Below are positions 11,131 through 22,339 of a stretch of 60,000 nucleotides of DNA, in pieces. How positions within the stretch are numbered: position 1 is the first letter of the stretch; every line of letters starts with the position of its first letter. This DNA comes from Polytrichum commune (taxonomy: Eukaryota > Streptophyta > Polytrichopsida > Polytrichales > Polytrichaceae). The stretch covers positions 47,799,169 through 47,859,168 of the forward strand of contig OX485806.1 in NCBI GenBank assembly GCA_950295325.1, given 5' to 3'. Both the position numbers and the translations under genes were made by a program. Below the pieces are notes generated by a model. It was not told the DNA's origin and did no database searches. It saw nothing but the letters and a program-made list of their open reading frames with translations.

Positions 11131-14100
11131 TCAAATGCTTGGTAGTTGTACAGTGTTTCCATACACAGGGGCAATACAAGGTGACTGAAATTGTGGTTGC
11201 AAACTAAGAAACGAAGGTTCCTGATTATCAATCTGAGGAGCAATATGAGGCTGCATGTTTCGAAATGGATGCTGCACATTAGGGAACAAACCGGGTCGTG
11301 GAACCTGGGGAGGCGGAAACTGAACATTCTGATTTTGCATTGGATATTGTCCAACAGAACCCTGCATAGTTACACACTGCATTAGAAATCAATATATTGA
11401 TCACTATGAATCAAAACTAAGAACCATCTGTTTGATTATTTCCAAGCTATGAATTTCAGTCACTTGGTACAGTTTATCGAAGAAAAAATAGACCATGCAT
11501 CAAAAACAAATGAAAATTTTCTTTGACATATAGCTCCTTTATATTGAAAAGATGAAAAGATGAAGAAACAAGAAACTTGTCATTGCTTTTCAAAACGAAG
11601 AATTGTAACAGGTCATAACAGTCTTCAAATTTCTAATGCAAATTTGACATGGAGGTATTTCTATGTAGATAGCAGCAAAGAATTAATGAAAAACCTAGAT
11701 TTACTCACCATGTATGGATAACGGTAACCATTTGAAGCATGTTGATTCTGTTGTTGCTGAAAAAATGGTTGATGGTTTCTTGATGACTCATGATTAACTA
11801 GAGATGATTGTTGATGGTATCTAACTTGTTGTTGTTGATGTGCAGCTTGGTATTGATGAGCCGCTTGCTTCTGATTAACAACTTGTTCTTGCAATGAGGC
11901 TTGTTGCTGCAAAGCTGCCAAAGAATCCCTCAAGATAGCATTCTCCCTTCGGAGCAAAGCCAAGTTTTTTTGCATGGCAAATCTGGTACCCTGCGGTGCT
12001 TCTGTAATTTTCTCAACTGATAAAGAGCCGTTATCACCTTCATCATCAAAGTTGTATTGCGACCAAAACCTCATTTCCTCCTCAACAAGAGATGTAGGAG
12101 TAGCCAAAGGTGTACTAGATGAAGGTGTACTGCAGGGTAATGGCTGCACAGGAGTTGAAGCTGATAATGGCCGCAAAGGAGTTGAAGGTGTACAGTCTAA
12201 CGGATTCTCAAGAGTTGAAATTGGACTTGCAGTAACTGGTGCATTTTGAAGCTCTACAGGTGCGTCTACAGAAGTTGAAGTTGGGCTTGCAGTAACTGGT
12301 GCATTTTGAAGCTCCACAGGTGCGTCTACAGAAGTTGAAGTTGGGCTTGAAGTTGGAATCGATGTAATAGGTGTGTTACAAAGATCAACAGGTATGGTGT
12401 CAGAAGTCAAAGGTGCACTAACATGTTGAATTGGCACATCAAGACTTGCTCTAAAATTAACTCGGGAAACTGAAGCTGGTACAATAGAAACTGGTTCTGT
12501 AGATGTTGATCCGATTAAAACTGGTCCTGGAGAACTTGATGAGGGCGAAATGGACTTCCCTCCCACATTTTCAATAGCAAGAATAGGATCTCCTCTTAAA
12601 CTACAATCAGGAAGGCTACTAAAAGAGAGATCCACCCTTGCTCCTTGATTGCTAACTTCAGAAAATTGAATGGACTGTTGAGGCTGAACGCCACCATTAG
12701 CAGCATGCCACTGCGCTACTTCAACTTCATAATGCTTCTCAAATGCCCTCTCACCACTGTCTGGCCGTGCAAGGGCTTGTGCTGATCTTGCATCCAATGC
12801 CTTTACCCGGTTGTAACGTTCTATACTCTTCATATTCTTGTGCCCTGTATTAAGTGCAATAGTTTTCAACGGCACTCTTGCTACACACATCCGGGTGATG
12901 CCTGTTATCCTTCCGCTCTTGTTAGTATAATCGCCCTTCAAACCAGCAGTTGCTGCCATGTCCCGCACAAAGTTCCGCAACGTTGATTCCCCGAGATTGA
13001 CATTTGACTTGAACCAAATGTGATCCTTGGGATGAGTAATAGGAGACAAGAAAAGATGAGTCGATTCAGAAATTGGTGGCATATGCGAAATAAGAACCTT
13101 GAACGTATAAATCACATCAGGATCATACGAGTAGACAGGCTCCCGAAAGTGCTCTTCCTGGTATTTCGTCAATGTTGGCTTGTGATTTTTCGAAGTAGTC
13201 TCATCATATCTGAACAAACCACATAAAAATTTGCTAGTGTATCTTTAAACATCTACTGCAAAAACATGTAACCTACAAAATGCACATTCCGACCTCAAAT
13301 CTCACAAATATGCATCAACTGACCTCAACACTTCATGGCCACGCTCGTCAATGCCGAGACAAAAATCGACTGCACGCAACTTCCACAGCTCTGTATTTCC
13401 TCTCACGAAGAAAACAGATGTGGCGAAGAGGACAAACCTCCTCTGCACCCCGTAAGCACAATTTGGCTGATGCAAAGGATGCGCTAAAATCCTACGCTCA
13501 TCTTCATCAGTGAAGTAATCAACCTTACGTCTGGCTTTGTTCGCACCAGCCTTGATCGACTTCTCCATCACTAGAATAACTGATTTGTTTGTGCGACCAA
13601 AAAACGGATGAGTGTGCATGAGAAAAGGTTGCTCGTTAATCCCTGTAGAATTAATCCGCTCTCTCTGAACGCCACAGATTATCCGGTTGAAACCTTTATA
13701 GATTTGCCTAACAGTTTGACTAGGATAGTGCTTCCCTTTTTTGTTCTTCAGGCAGAAAAAAAAGCAACTCTGACAACTCACGAAGAGGAATTTCCTCCAA
13801 AGGAACTGAGGTATCTAATTTCGAAGCCTCCCTCCAAGCATTAAACCGGTTTTTCACCCAGGAGTTGCTCTTGGTTGTACCGCTCTTTTCGTTACTGCGC
13901 ATTTCTTTGTCAAAAGAAGCTTCATCAAACATATCAAAACCTGCTTCGTTAACGATATCAACAGGGGACTCAATGCTTCGCTCAACTATCGCAGACTCAG
14001 TACTAATTGGAACAACAATAGACTCGCCGATCCTCTCCACAAGCGCATCAGAGTGCTCATCAAATTCATTCAAATGCATTGTCTCATCGCTACGATCATC

Positions 14101-14634
14101 AACAGGTTCATCAATAATAGGAAGCTCGATCTCATCAAGCCCTCCTGCCATCTCGTCCTCTACAGAGATTTCAGAAACAAAGATTTCTGAAACAAAACAA
14201 TTATCTCTACCGTCGCTCGTAGGTTTGTGAACAACATCCAAAGGTTCTTCAACATCGTAACTTGAACAACGAACAACGGCACAACAATTTTCCTCACAAT
14301 CACTTGCAGAGCCTGCGAAGAAAGAATCTGAAGGTTCTTGAACACCATAACTTGCACAGTGCACATCGTCGAAACAATTTTTCACAGGATCACTCGAAGG
14401 TAACAAAAAAGTATTTGTCTCTCGACAAGGAACATCAATCAATGTCGGCTGCAACGATGTATAAATCTCCGAAAAGGACCTACATCGTACATCACTATCA
14501 ACACCTACAGGTTCGGCAACCGAAACTTGTTTCCCCGACTTCGCTCGCTTTGAAACATTTGGAGAAACAGAAACCGACTCTGGAGAAGCTAAATCTATCC
14601 CTAAATCGAAAGAGGGCAACAATGGAGTGCTCAT
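11131..14634 (-). CDS. Crypton/DUF3504-type tyrosine recombinase with Gln-rich tail, one apparent frameshift
   Basis: Exon model on the minus strand: 14634-13324, 13209-11709, 11376-11131. Donors are GTCAGT and GTGAGT, acceptors end TTCAG and TGCAG, and the phases agree. An acidic N-terminal region (about 250 aa) leads into an SAM-like helical domain (WVKNRFNAWREAS, ELSELLFFLPEEQ, YPSQTVRQIYKGFNRII). The catalytic core follows: FVRGNTELWKLRAVDF (first Arg), TSKNHKPTL (Lys), WFKSNVNLGESTLRNFV, TNKSGRITGITR (H/KxxR box), TGHKNMKSIERYNR (His and nucleophile Tyr). This order matches Crypton recombinases and their domesticated KIAA1958/ZMYM-like relatives. The tail has Ser/Thr/Pro repeats (two adjacent copies of SVDAPVELQNAPVTASP), a short coiled coil (LALLRRENAILRDSLAALQQ) and Gln-rich sequence. 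Frames shift by one base near 13737-13763, at A6/T8 homopolymers: either a real break or a sequencing error. All but one catalytic position are kept. Confidence 0.8.
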
Positions 14635-14921
14635 AGGCGGAGTTCTTTCTAATCTGGAGCATCACCGACGCTTCGACCTACGCCCTTGACACAACATCAC
14701 AGTCGACAGAAACCCTCGAGTGCAAGCACCATGCACTAAACTACAAGACATAAAACAAAGCAAAACATGCAAGACGAGAATGCTTACAGATTGCTGCAAA
14801 ATTTGAAACTCAAACCGCAGCGCCCAAAAATTCAAAATAGAACTCGCAGCACCCAAATCTCAAATGTTGGAGGAAGAAGAAGACGACAGGTGCCCCACTG
14901 TTTAGGTCACCTGCGCGGCTC

Positions 14922-14945
14922 AACAAAGCGGCCAACCGGTTACGT
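14922..14945 (-). repeat. Right 24-bp inverted repeat
   Basis: Perfect reverse complement of 10591-10614, located upstream of the recombinase gene's start codon. It is immediately followed by another inverted repeat pair (14948-15025) built from the same AACCGGTT/AACCGTT motifs. Confidence 0.85.
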
Positions 14946-14947
14946 CC

Positions 14948-15025
14948 GGTAACCGTTTTGTTGGAACCGGTCATCAGTGCAAAACCGGTTCTGCACCGAT
15001 AACCGGTTCCAACAAAACGGTTACC
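14948..15025. repeat. 24-bp perfect inverted repeat (hairpin) upstream of the recombinase gene
   Basis: Bases 14948-14971 and 15002-15025 are perfect inverse copies (GGTAACCGTTTTGTTGGAAC plus CGGT), separated by 30 bp that hold another AACCGGTT. It could form a cruciform or be a paired protein-binding site. The same GGTAACCGTTTT core occurs near 34773, upstream of another gene. Confidence 0.85.
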
Positions 15026-17431
15026 TAATACGAAGCGTTGTGGCACAACTCAATACTTCCAAACTCCAGCGCCCTTGGACTTAGCTCCCCACCAGATTTG
15101 CACCTCACCATATGGCTCCCCCCCTCCAAACACCTACACAAGCCATCATTGCAACCTCCCACACAACTCGATACCTAGAAAACCACCCTTAAACCCTAAC
15201 ATAGCTCCATACCATCCCATAGACAAACCCCCCACAAACACAAAAATCCACACCATATTAGCATGCCAACTGCATACTTCCATTCATTCAAGGCATCAAC
15301 ACCACAACTACACCAACAAACACAGAAGCAAATAAGCTTAGCCTCTAAAAAACAACCAGAGAGACTAAAACGCCAAGAAAAACCAACACACCCTTGCTCA
15401 CATCCCAAAGCCGAACCTTACATATCACATCCACCCAAATAAAAAACACAAGCAACCACACCCCCCAACTGAAACATCCCCATAAAACACAGAAACCACC
15501 TGGCCTTAGCTCTCAATGTTGGCAACCACCGACGGAAACCTGCATACATCCACCCACATTAGCCCACACAACCTCATTCTTAACACACACCCCACTAAGC
15601 ATTAACACACCCATTTCTCATCAGTCATACACATCTCCTTCCACAACATCTCCCAACAACACTCCCCCATCTCCCTCATCTCACGACTATAGAACCTACC
15701 ACTCCACTCACCGCACCGTCCTTCAATCCACTCTAAAGAGAGCCTTTTGCCTCATCCCTCAGAGCACACCTCAGTAACCAGCAAGATGGCCTCTCAGACC
15801 CCAAAACCATAGCAGACACCCATCTCTGGTCACACCCCTTTGTCCTCCTTCATAGAACCCATCACCTCACCTCCCACAGAATCTACCAGTTCACATACCC
15901 TTCTTCCATCACCGTTCCTCAGCTCTTCCCATGGAACCTGCCAACAACAACTCCCACTCTCTTCTCTCATCCCACTCCCTAAAGCATACTACAGTAACCA
16001 GTAGACAAACCCTTTGATTTTAGTCACAATAGCAGATTCTCAACGAAATTGTTCTCAAGTCGAAAAAGTCATCCGCCACCACCTAAACTAAACGCCAACA
16101 ACCGGGACACTCGGCACGATCAGAATCACCTGCTAGGTTCGAAAAACAACCCCGACACACCTCACCGAGGTCAAACGAAGAACTACGCCAACTACAGAGA
16201 CCACCTCCACAAAACAACACTACCCATCCTACCACACAAGTCACCCACCGCCGCAAATACCACTCGACACTGCCAAAGCCACCAGCTACAACCAGCTCAG
16301 GACGATAGTGCAGCCCCTACCCGCTCCACCGAACCCAAATGCAACACACGGTAGCTACCCCAAGACAACAATAACCCCGACCCGCTTCGCCGACTAACTA
16401 CAGGGACCACCTCATAAGATAAGCTCAACTCCAATCCACTGCACAGGCCACAAGAGCTGTCATTACAACATCAACGCCTCCGAGCAAGAAGCAAAAGCCC
16501 CATATACCAGTGCCACCCGACGTACAACACCCCTAGTCGTGTCCGATGCGATCCGGGACATTGTTGGAGAAATTTGGTGATGAGGTTGTAGAGTGCGCAT
16601 GGAGCTTTCCAGACACACAAACGTCAGACACGACAACGACCCACAAAGACCATGAAGGACATAATTGAAGCAACACACTAGACAGCCGAAGCCAACACCG
16701 AACCCACACCAAAATACCACCCAGAAGTCACCACTGAACATGCAACAAACACGTCACAGACTTGTTGCTCAGTACAAGCCACCATTGCACTAATTCCAGG
16801 CCCCACGAAATCATGGGCATATAACAACCCTCCACACCAAAGCAAAGACAACCCCGACTATAGAAAAAATAGTCACCTTTGCCCGCTCACGAAGCACTTA
16901 GAGTGCAAAAAATAACTTGTTGACCCAACCCTTCATCAACATGGAGCATCATAACCAACAAGTGATGAACACCGTGGATTGCTCCCTTTGTAACAAAAAT
17001 AGAAAGTCTCACAACTGAATCATCATGTTAATTTATAATTTTTTGAGAAATACTGTCTCATTAATGTGCTCGGTTAAGTCATTTTTACTAAAATATCAAC
17101 CTCCCTTACTTCTTTTAATTTGAATATGATTTTTTTTAAGAGATTTCAATTTCAATTGTTTTCACTCTTAATGTAAGGTTCATTAATTGTGAGAACAATT
17201 AGAAATAGCAAACCCTAGGAGGTATATCAATATCCTAAAATTTCATCCACATCATATTTAGTTAAGTTACTTTAATCCTTATTGTTGATTACTGACAACA
17301 AAAATCTTTCCGAGATCTTATTTAAGTTTTTCAAAGAAAGTCAAACTTTCAGTTTATTTTATAATTCTCCATAGAATTATAAACCTCAAATCATACATAT
17401 AGATATTTGTATCAATATACATTAAAAAAAA
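15026..17431. other. A/C-rich (G/T-poor) strand-asymmetric region without a gene
   Basis: From about 15060 to 16900 the plus strand is dominated by A and C, with G and T scarce. It gives long low-complexity Pro/Thr/His/Asn-rich plus-strand frames that I do not accept as genes. The skew resembles that of the LINE further right, so a decayed retroelement is possible. From 16900 the sequence becomes AT-rich with no recognised feature. Confidence 0.5.
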
Positions 17432-18550
17432 GGATTGTTATTTCCACACCTTTTTTGGCTAGATTCACACCTTTCTGCCGGTTCAGTTGCCGTGTCACTG
17501 AGGCGCTATATATGAGATTCTTCATGGTGCATCCGGACCGTTGATCCACCAAGGCCCATCCAAGGGCCTCAATGATCCTAGGTGGCGGTGGGGTGGGGGG
17601 CGGGGGTGGTGCTTGCCACCAAGGCGGGGTGGGGCCATGGGCCTCATGTCTTTTTGGGGGAGGCCGGATTTAGGGTGGTGTCGGGCCTAGTGGCTAGGCG
17701 GGCCCAGTGGCTAGGCCTACTTATTATATAACTAGTTGGTTATCCTTACTCTACTTACTAAATGACTAGTTGGTTACCCTTACTGTATTTACTAAATGAC
17801 TAGTCGGTTAGCCTTACTCTACTTACTAAATGACTAGTTGGTTACCCTTACTCTACTTACGAAATAACTAGTTGGTTAGCCTTACTATACTTATGGCATG
17901 ATATGAAACAAGTAGGTTAGTACGAGATGGTTAGCAAATCCAAATTTAGGAGCTCATATGAATATCTTAGTCATTATCAAAGTGAAGATTATGGTGTCAA
18001 TAATGATCATATAGGTATCCATACCTAACTTCAAGACTTGCACATATACCACTCAAATATACATGTCCAATTAAGAAGAGTGACCATAAGTAGAGTAAGG
18101 CTAACCAACTAGTTATTTAGTAAGTAGAGTAAGGGTAATCAACTAGTCATTTAGTAAGTAGAGTAAGGCTAACCGACTAGTCATTTAGTCAATACAGTAA
18201 GGATAACCAACTAGTTATTTAGTAAGTAGAGTAAGGATAACCAACTAGTTATATAATAAGTAGGCCTAGCCACTGGGCCCGCCTAGCCACTAGGCCCGAC
18301 ACCACCCTAAATCCAGCCTCCCCAAAAAAGACATGAGGCCCACGGCCCCACCCCGCCTTGGTGGCAAGCACCACCCCCGCCCTCCACCCCACCGCCACCT
18401 AGGATCATTGAGGCCCTTGGATGGGCCTTGGTGGATCAACGGTCCGGATGCACCATGAAGAATCTCATATATAGCGCCTCAGTGACACGGCAACCGAACC
18501 GGCAGAAAGGTGTGAATCTAGCCAAAAAAGGTGTGGAAATAGCAATCCCC
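17432..18550. mobile_element. Foldback element with ~450-bp inverted arms
   Basis: The left arm (17432 to about 17890) and right arm (about 18090 to 18550) are near-perfect inverse copies. They begin with GGATTGTTATTTCCACACC on the left and its near complement on the right, and the centre is about 200 bp. Each arm contains GC-rich outer sequence and an inner array of ~33-bp tandem units. TAAAAAAAA flanks both sides (17423-17431 and 18551-18559) and may be a 9-bp target duplication, although A-runs make this weak. Long TIRs with a 9-bp duplication would fit a non-autonomous Mutator-type foldback. There is no coding capacity. Confidence 0.85.
17725..17890 (+). repeat. ~33-bp tandem repeats in the foldback arm
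   Basis: About five units of the form CTTACT-x-TACTTACTAAATGACTAGTTGGTTA lie in tandem. They are mirrored in inverse order in the right arm (about 18090-18265). Confidence 0.8.
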
Positions 18551-18559
18551 TAAAAAAAA

Positions 18560-18889
18560 CTTTTGATTCGACTATAAGAGTCTGTAAGTTTTTCAAATTT
18601 CAAATTGTTTTCTTGAAGTTATAGTACTAGTAGTGAGCATTTATATTTTAATATTCTATATTTTCTTTTGTCTATCTTTATTTAGCTGAAGTGTTACCAC
18701 TTCAGATTTTAATATGATTCTTATAAACGCATGTGATAAATAACATATTCGTAAATAATACTTCTCAATCCTAAGCATATGACATACATCTCATTTACAA
18801 ACCATGTCTAGCTATAGTTTTGTAATGACCAACTTTCAACACTCTCCTTTGAAGAATTCAATCATAGGTATTTTTTAAGAAAAATTCAA

Positions 18890-18920
<31 letters not shown>

Positions 18921-19745
18921 CTCAAATCATCAATAAAAATTGAGGCTAAATTCAACATTTTTTTGTTTCTCAAAATCCCATTACTTCTCCAAATAACTTG
19001 AGCATTTGAATCTCACCCTCATACTATTATCTTGAGTGTTTGTTAAAAAAAAACTATCTTGTTTTAAATTGATAACCATTCAAGTATCACAAAATCTGAA
19101 AACTTATAAAGTTATTGAAAGAAGAAGAGAGATCACACTCTTGAATAGAAATGTAATTGTAAATATATTTTGAAATAATATCCCATGAAGGAAAGCTACA
19201 AGGTATACTCAAGTGTTATTCGACATTCAATCTTAACATAACTTTGTTATTATGGAAAGAGCTATGTCTCCAAAAAAACGTTTCCCTATCTATATATATT
19301 TTTCCATTTTTACTTAAATCTATGTCGCAATATATATTCATTTTTTTCTCTTTATAAAATATTTTATCTCTAACATTCCTAGATGATAATTTTTTTTCAA
19401 ACAATTACAACCATTAAGCCTCTTGGATGCTCATAATCCTAAATATTTTCTTTTATCTTTACCTTGGCTAAATCTTCCAAAATCCGTATACACATAAATT
19501 TAATCAAACAATTTACTAACATATTTGGTAGTTACCAACCCTCAAAACATAGGTGAGGTGGCTTCAAAAATTGATTGACTTGGCAAAATTTTCTTATTTG
19601 TATAATAATCACTAGATCTATATTCACCTTCCTCTATGGCCTACATTATCCTCATAAGTTAATCTTCCAATCGATGGCACTAATATTCATAATTTTTTGG
19701 TATATTTATGATGACTTTCATCAAAATCACTATCTAATTACTGTG
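18560..19745. other. AT-rich sequence, nothing recognised
   Basis: Includes a short (TA)n run near 18891-18912. Open frames are short and AT-driven. Confidence 0.5.
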
Positions 19746-19839
19746 AATCACCGTAACGTCCACACTTGAAATACCTGCAAAACCTTCACCAACACCATCA
19801 CATACACGATCAAAACAGATATCTACCTTTAGTATAGAC

Positions 19840-20815
19840 ATGATCAGACACATATGGTCAAGCTTCCAAATGTGGAAAACACTCGCCATACAAAGAGGCA
19901 AACGAGAGCTGAAGGAAAAACCACCAATGAGGAATTCATCGCCATTGAAACACCTACAAGTGAGATGCAAGAATTCCGCTCGATACGATAAACCTTTCCA
20001 CAAACCAAACATTGAACGACTGGACGCAGTGTTTGGCCAACACTTGTATTTCACGCAAATTCTAATGTATGAAAAAAATTCCCAAAACACAGGTCTCAGT
20101 GAAGGTTTCCACGTAACCATATGCTTTGATGGTGAATACAAAAAACTTAGCCGTAAGGAGGTCAAAGCCGCATGCATGGAGAGATTCCAAACGATGAACA
20201 TGCCGCTAGGCACCGGCTATTCCAATCCAATCGACTTGGCATTGATACAATTATCCAAAATTGGGTTGTATTTATCAAAATCCATCTCCAACACCCGAAA
20301 CAAGACTTTATCATGATATCTCAAAGGCAAAACACTCTACAACAATATGGCCAGTGACATACTCAAAATTCTCATGCGTAATTCTTTCTATGACGGACGT
20401 GAGGTGGAAATACACTCCTTCATCAAATCGGAAGTAGAGAAAGACTATGTGTTCATCACCCTCACCATCGAGGAATCTTGACACCACCTTTTTAACCATG
20501 GCCTCACCTACCACTCCAAATGCCTCAAAATAAACATCACCAAAGATATAAACATTGGCAATCCATTGGAACTAAAAATCAACACCGCCCTTGTTGCTAA
20601 CAACCTACTCAAACAGGAATCCCACTTGACAATCTCCAAATTCATCAAATGGATATTTGGAGAAGAGAATATCGCCGGGGTCACCTTCGGCTACAATACC
20701 AGCCAGAAGGACAACCAACAAGCTCGTTGGTGCCACATCCAATGCCTCAGCGCGGTGGGTCTCCAAGTCTACATACATTCTTGGGAAGCAAGTGGAATTC
20801 GTTCCACATGAAGGA
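19840..20815 (+). pseudogene. LINE ORF1-like protein (broken)
   Basis: Two open pieces (19840-20316 and 20566-20811) with a frame change between them. The second holds ISKFIKWIFGEENIAGVTFG followed by R-W-C-H-I-Q-C-L, a compact domain I associate with ORF1-type proteins of plant LINEs, though I cannot name it. It lies just upstream of the endonuclease remnant. Function is inferred from position only. Confidence 0.45.
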
Positions 20816-20829
20816 AACATCAATGACGT

Positions 20830-21110
20830 CTAAGGGAGGACATCTAATGGCACAACATTCCCTCCCAACCAATATGACCATGACTGGGCCCACTTCACGC
20901 GCAAACTTGGACTCAACATGATTAACAATCCAGAAAGTTTTACACGGCAAGGATGCCACAACTACACCTCAATAAGTCTCATAGATGGTTTCTACTATAA
21001 TCTTCCCAACCACACCAACTTACAATGCAACATATTAATTAACCACAACCAAAACTTTGACCACTACCTTGTTCAACTACAACGAGCCCTTAATAGCATA
21101 ATCACCAAAT
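20830..21110 (+). pseudogene. LINE endonuclease C-terminal part
   Basis: The frame ending at 21112 reads GCHNYTSISLIDGFYYNLPN, then NHNQNFDHYLVQLQ. This resembles the S-x-IDxF and SDHxPV blocks at the end of APE-like LINE endonucleases; the conserved Ser-Asp-His is Phe-Asp-His here. The N-terminal half of the domain is not recognisable. Confidence 0.5.
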
Positions 21111-22339
21111 GAACACAACCCCCGTATCATGTACACCATGCTTCCTACCAACCTCCAAAAAATGCAAACAATTTTTCTAGATGACCAAAAACCTGGCAAT
21201 AGCAAATCTCACAAAAATACTACAACATGAACAATGGGAAGATGCACAAAAAAAACTCCATGGGATCATAAATTCTTTTAGCCAATGTGTCAAGCAAGCT
21301 TGCATGACCAAACCCACACCCCCATTAACCAATCAAGCAAAAAACCAAAGAGTATCCCTCCTCAAAACACAACAAAATCTATGGAAACTCCAATTGAAAT
21401 TACACCACAACATCCGCATGGCAACTTGAACCACATGCACCTACTTTAATACACATTTCCAAAACAACCTTGATATAATAGCATGTTTATCAATTAAAAT
21501 CATTAATATCCCCCCTTCAAACCCCATTGAACATACATGATGGATAGAAAACCTAGCTAACATTGGTAAAAATGCCAAGATCAAGACCTACAAAATCACA
21601 TCAAAACAAACCGCAATAAATTTTAAAATAACCATCATCAAATATAAAACATTGTTAATTAACAAACCCATAACCATCCACAAAAAATATTTCACCCAAC
21701 AACCAACAACAATCTCGACTGCGTACAAAACCCACAAACATAGCTAGCAAAATATACCGCACCTTACAAGCATCATTCTAGAAACAAACACCCCTCTATG
21801 ATGACACTATAAACCACCCAACTACATGTATGTGCATGATACAAAAATACCCGTGGAGTTCCCCCAATGACATCATACTAGACCAAAAAAACCCTAGACC
21901 ACAAAAATATATACACAATTATCTCGAGAAGACTATGACAACTATCTCAGAAGATTAGCTTGAGGGAAAACCCTTGGACCCAACAACATCCCTAACAACA
22001 TAATCAAAGTACTACCAACACAATGCCAATATATGTTATTTTTAATTCTTCCAACACTGCTACAAACAAACAAAAATCCCAACCTATTGGAAACATAGTA
22101 AAACCATCTTCTTGCACAAAATGGATGACCCTATCCACCCTACTACACTAATTACAAACTTATTGCACTGGCCAACACAATATATAAACTCTACACCAAC
22201 ACCGAATTGCCCTCATCATAAGCTATGGAAACCAAAACAAATTCCTACAATTTAATTAGACAGGATTCATACCACAATGTAACACCACAAGACAAATGAT
22301 TATAACATCCCTTAAAATTGCACAACTCACCAATAAAAA

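Larger units (their letters stand above)
10591..14945 (-). mobile_element. Candidate tyrosine-recombinase element framed by 24-bp inverted repeats
   Basis: Bases 10591-10614 and 14922-14945 are perfect inverted copies of one 24-bp sequence (inner part AACCGGTTGGCCGCTTTGTT). A recombinase gene on the minus strand lies wholly between them: 517 bp separates the gene's end from the left repeat and 287 bp separates its start from the right repeat. No target-site duplication is visible at either outer edge. Established Cryptons usually lack long TIRs, so this is either an unusual mobile unit or a resident gene with matched regulatory repeats. The repeat match is seen directly; the element status is inference. 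Confidence 0.4.

Noticed and set aside
15075-16354. Pro/Thr/His-rich plus-strand ORFs as genes
   Set aside because: Explained by A/C skew, low complexity, no motifs and no splice structure.
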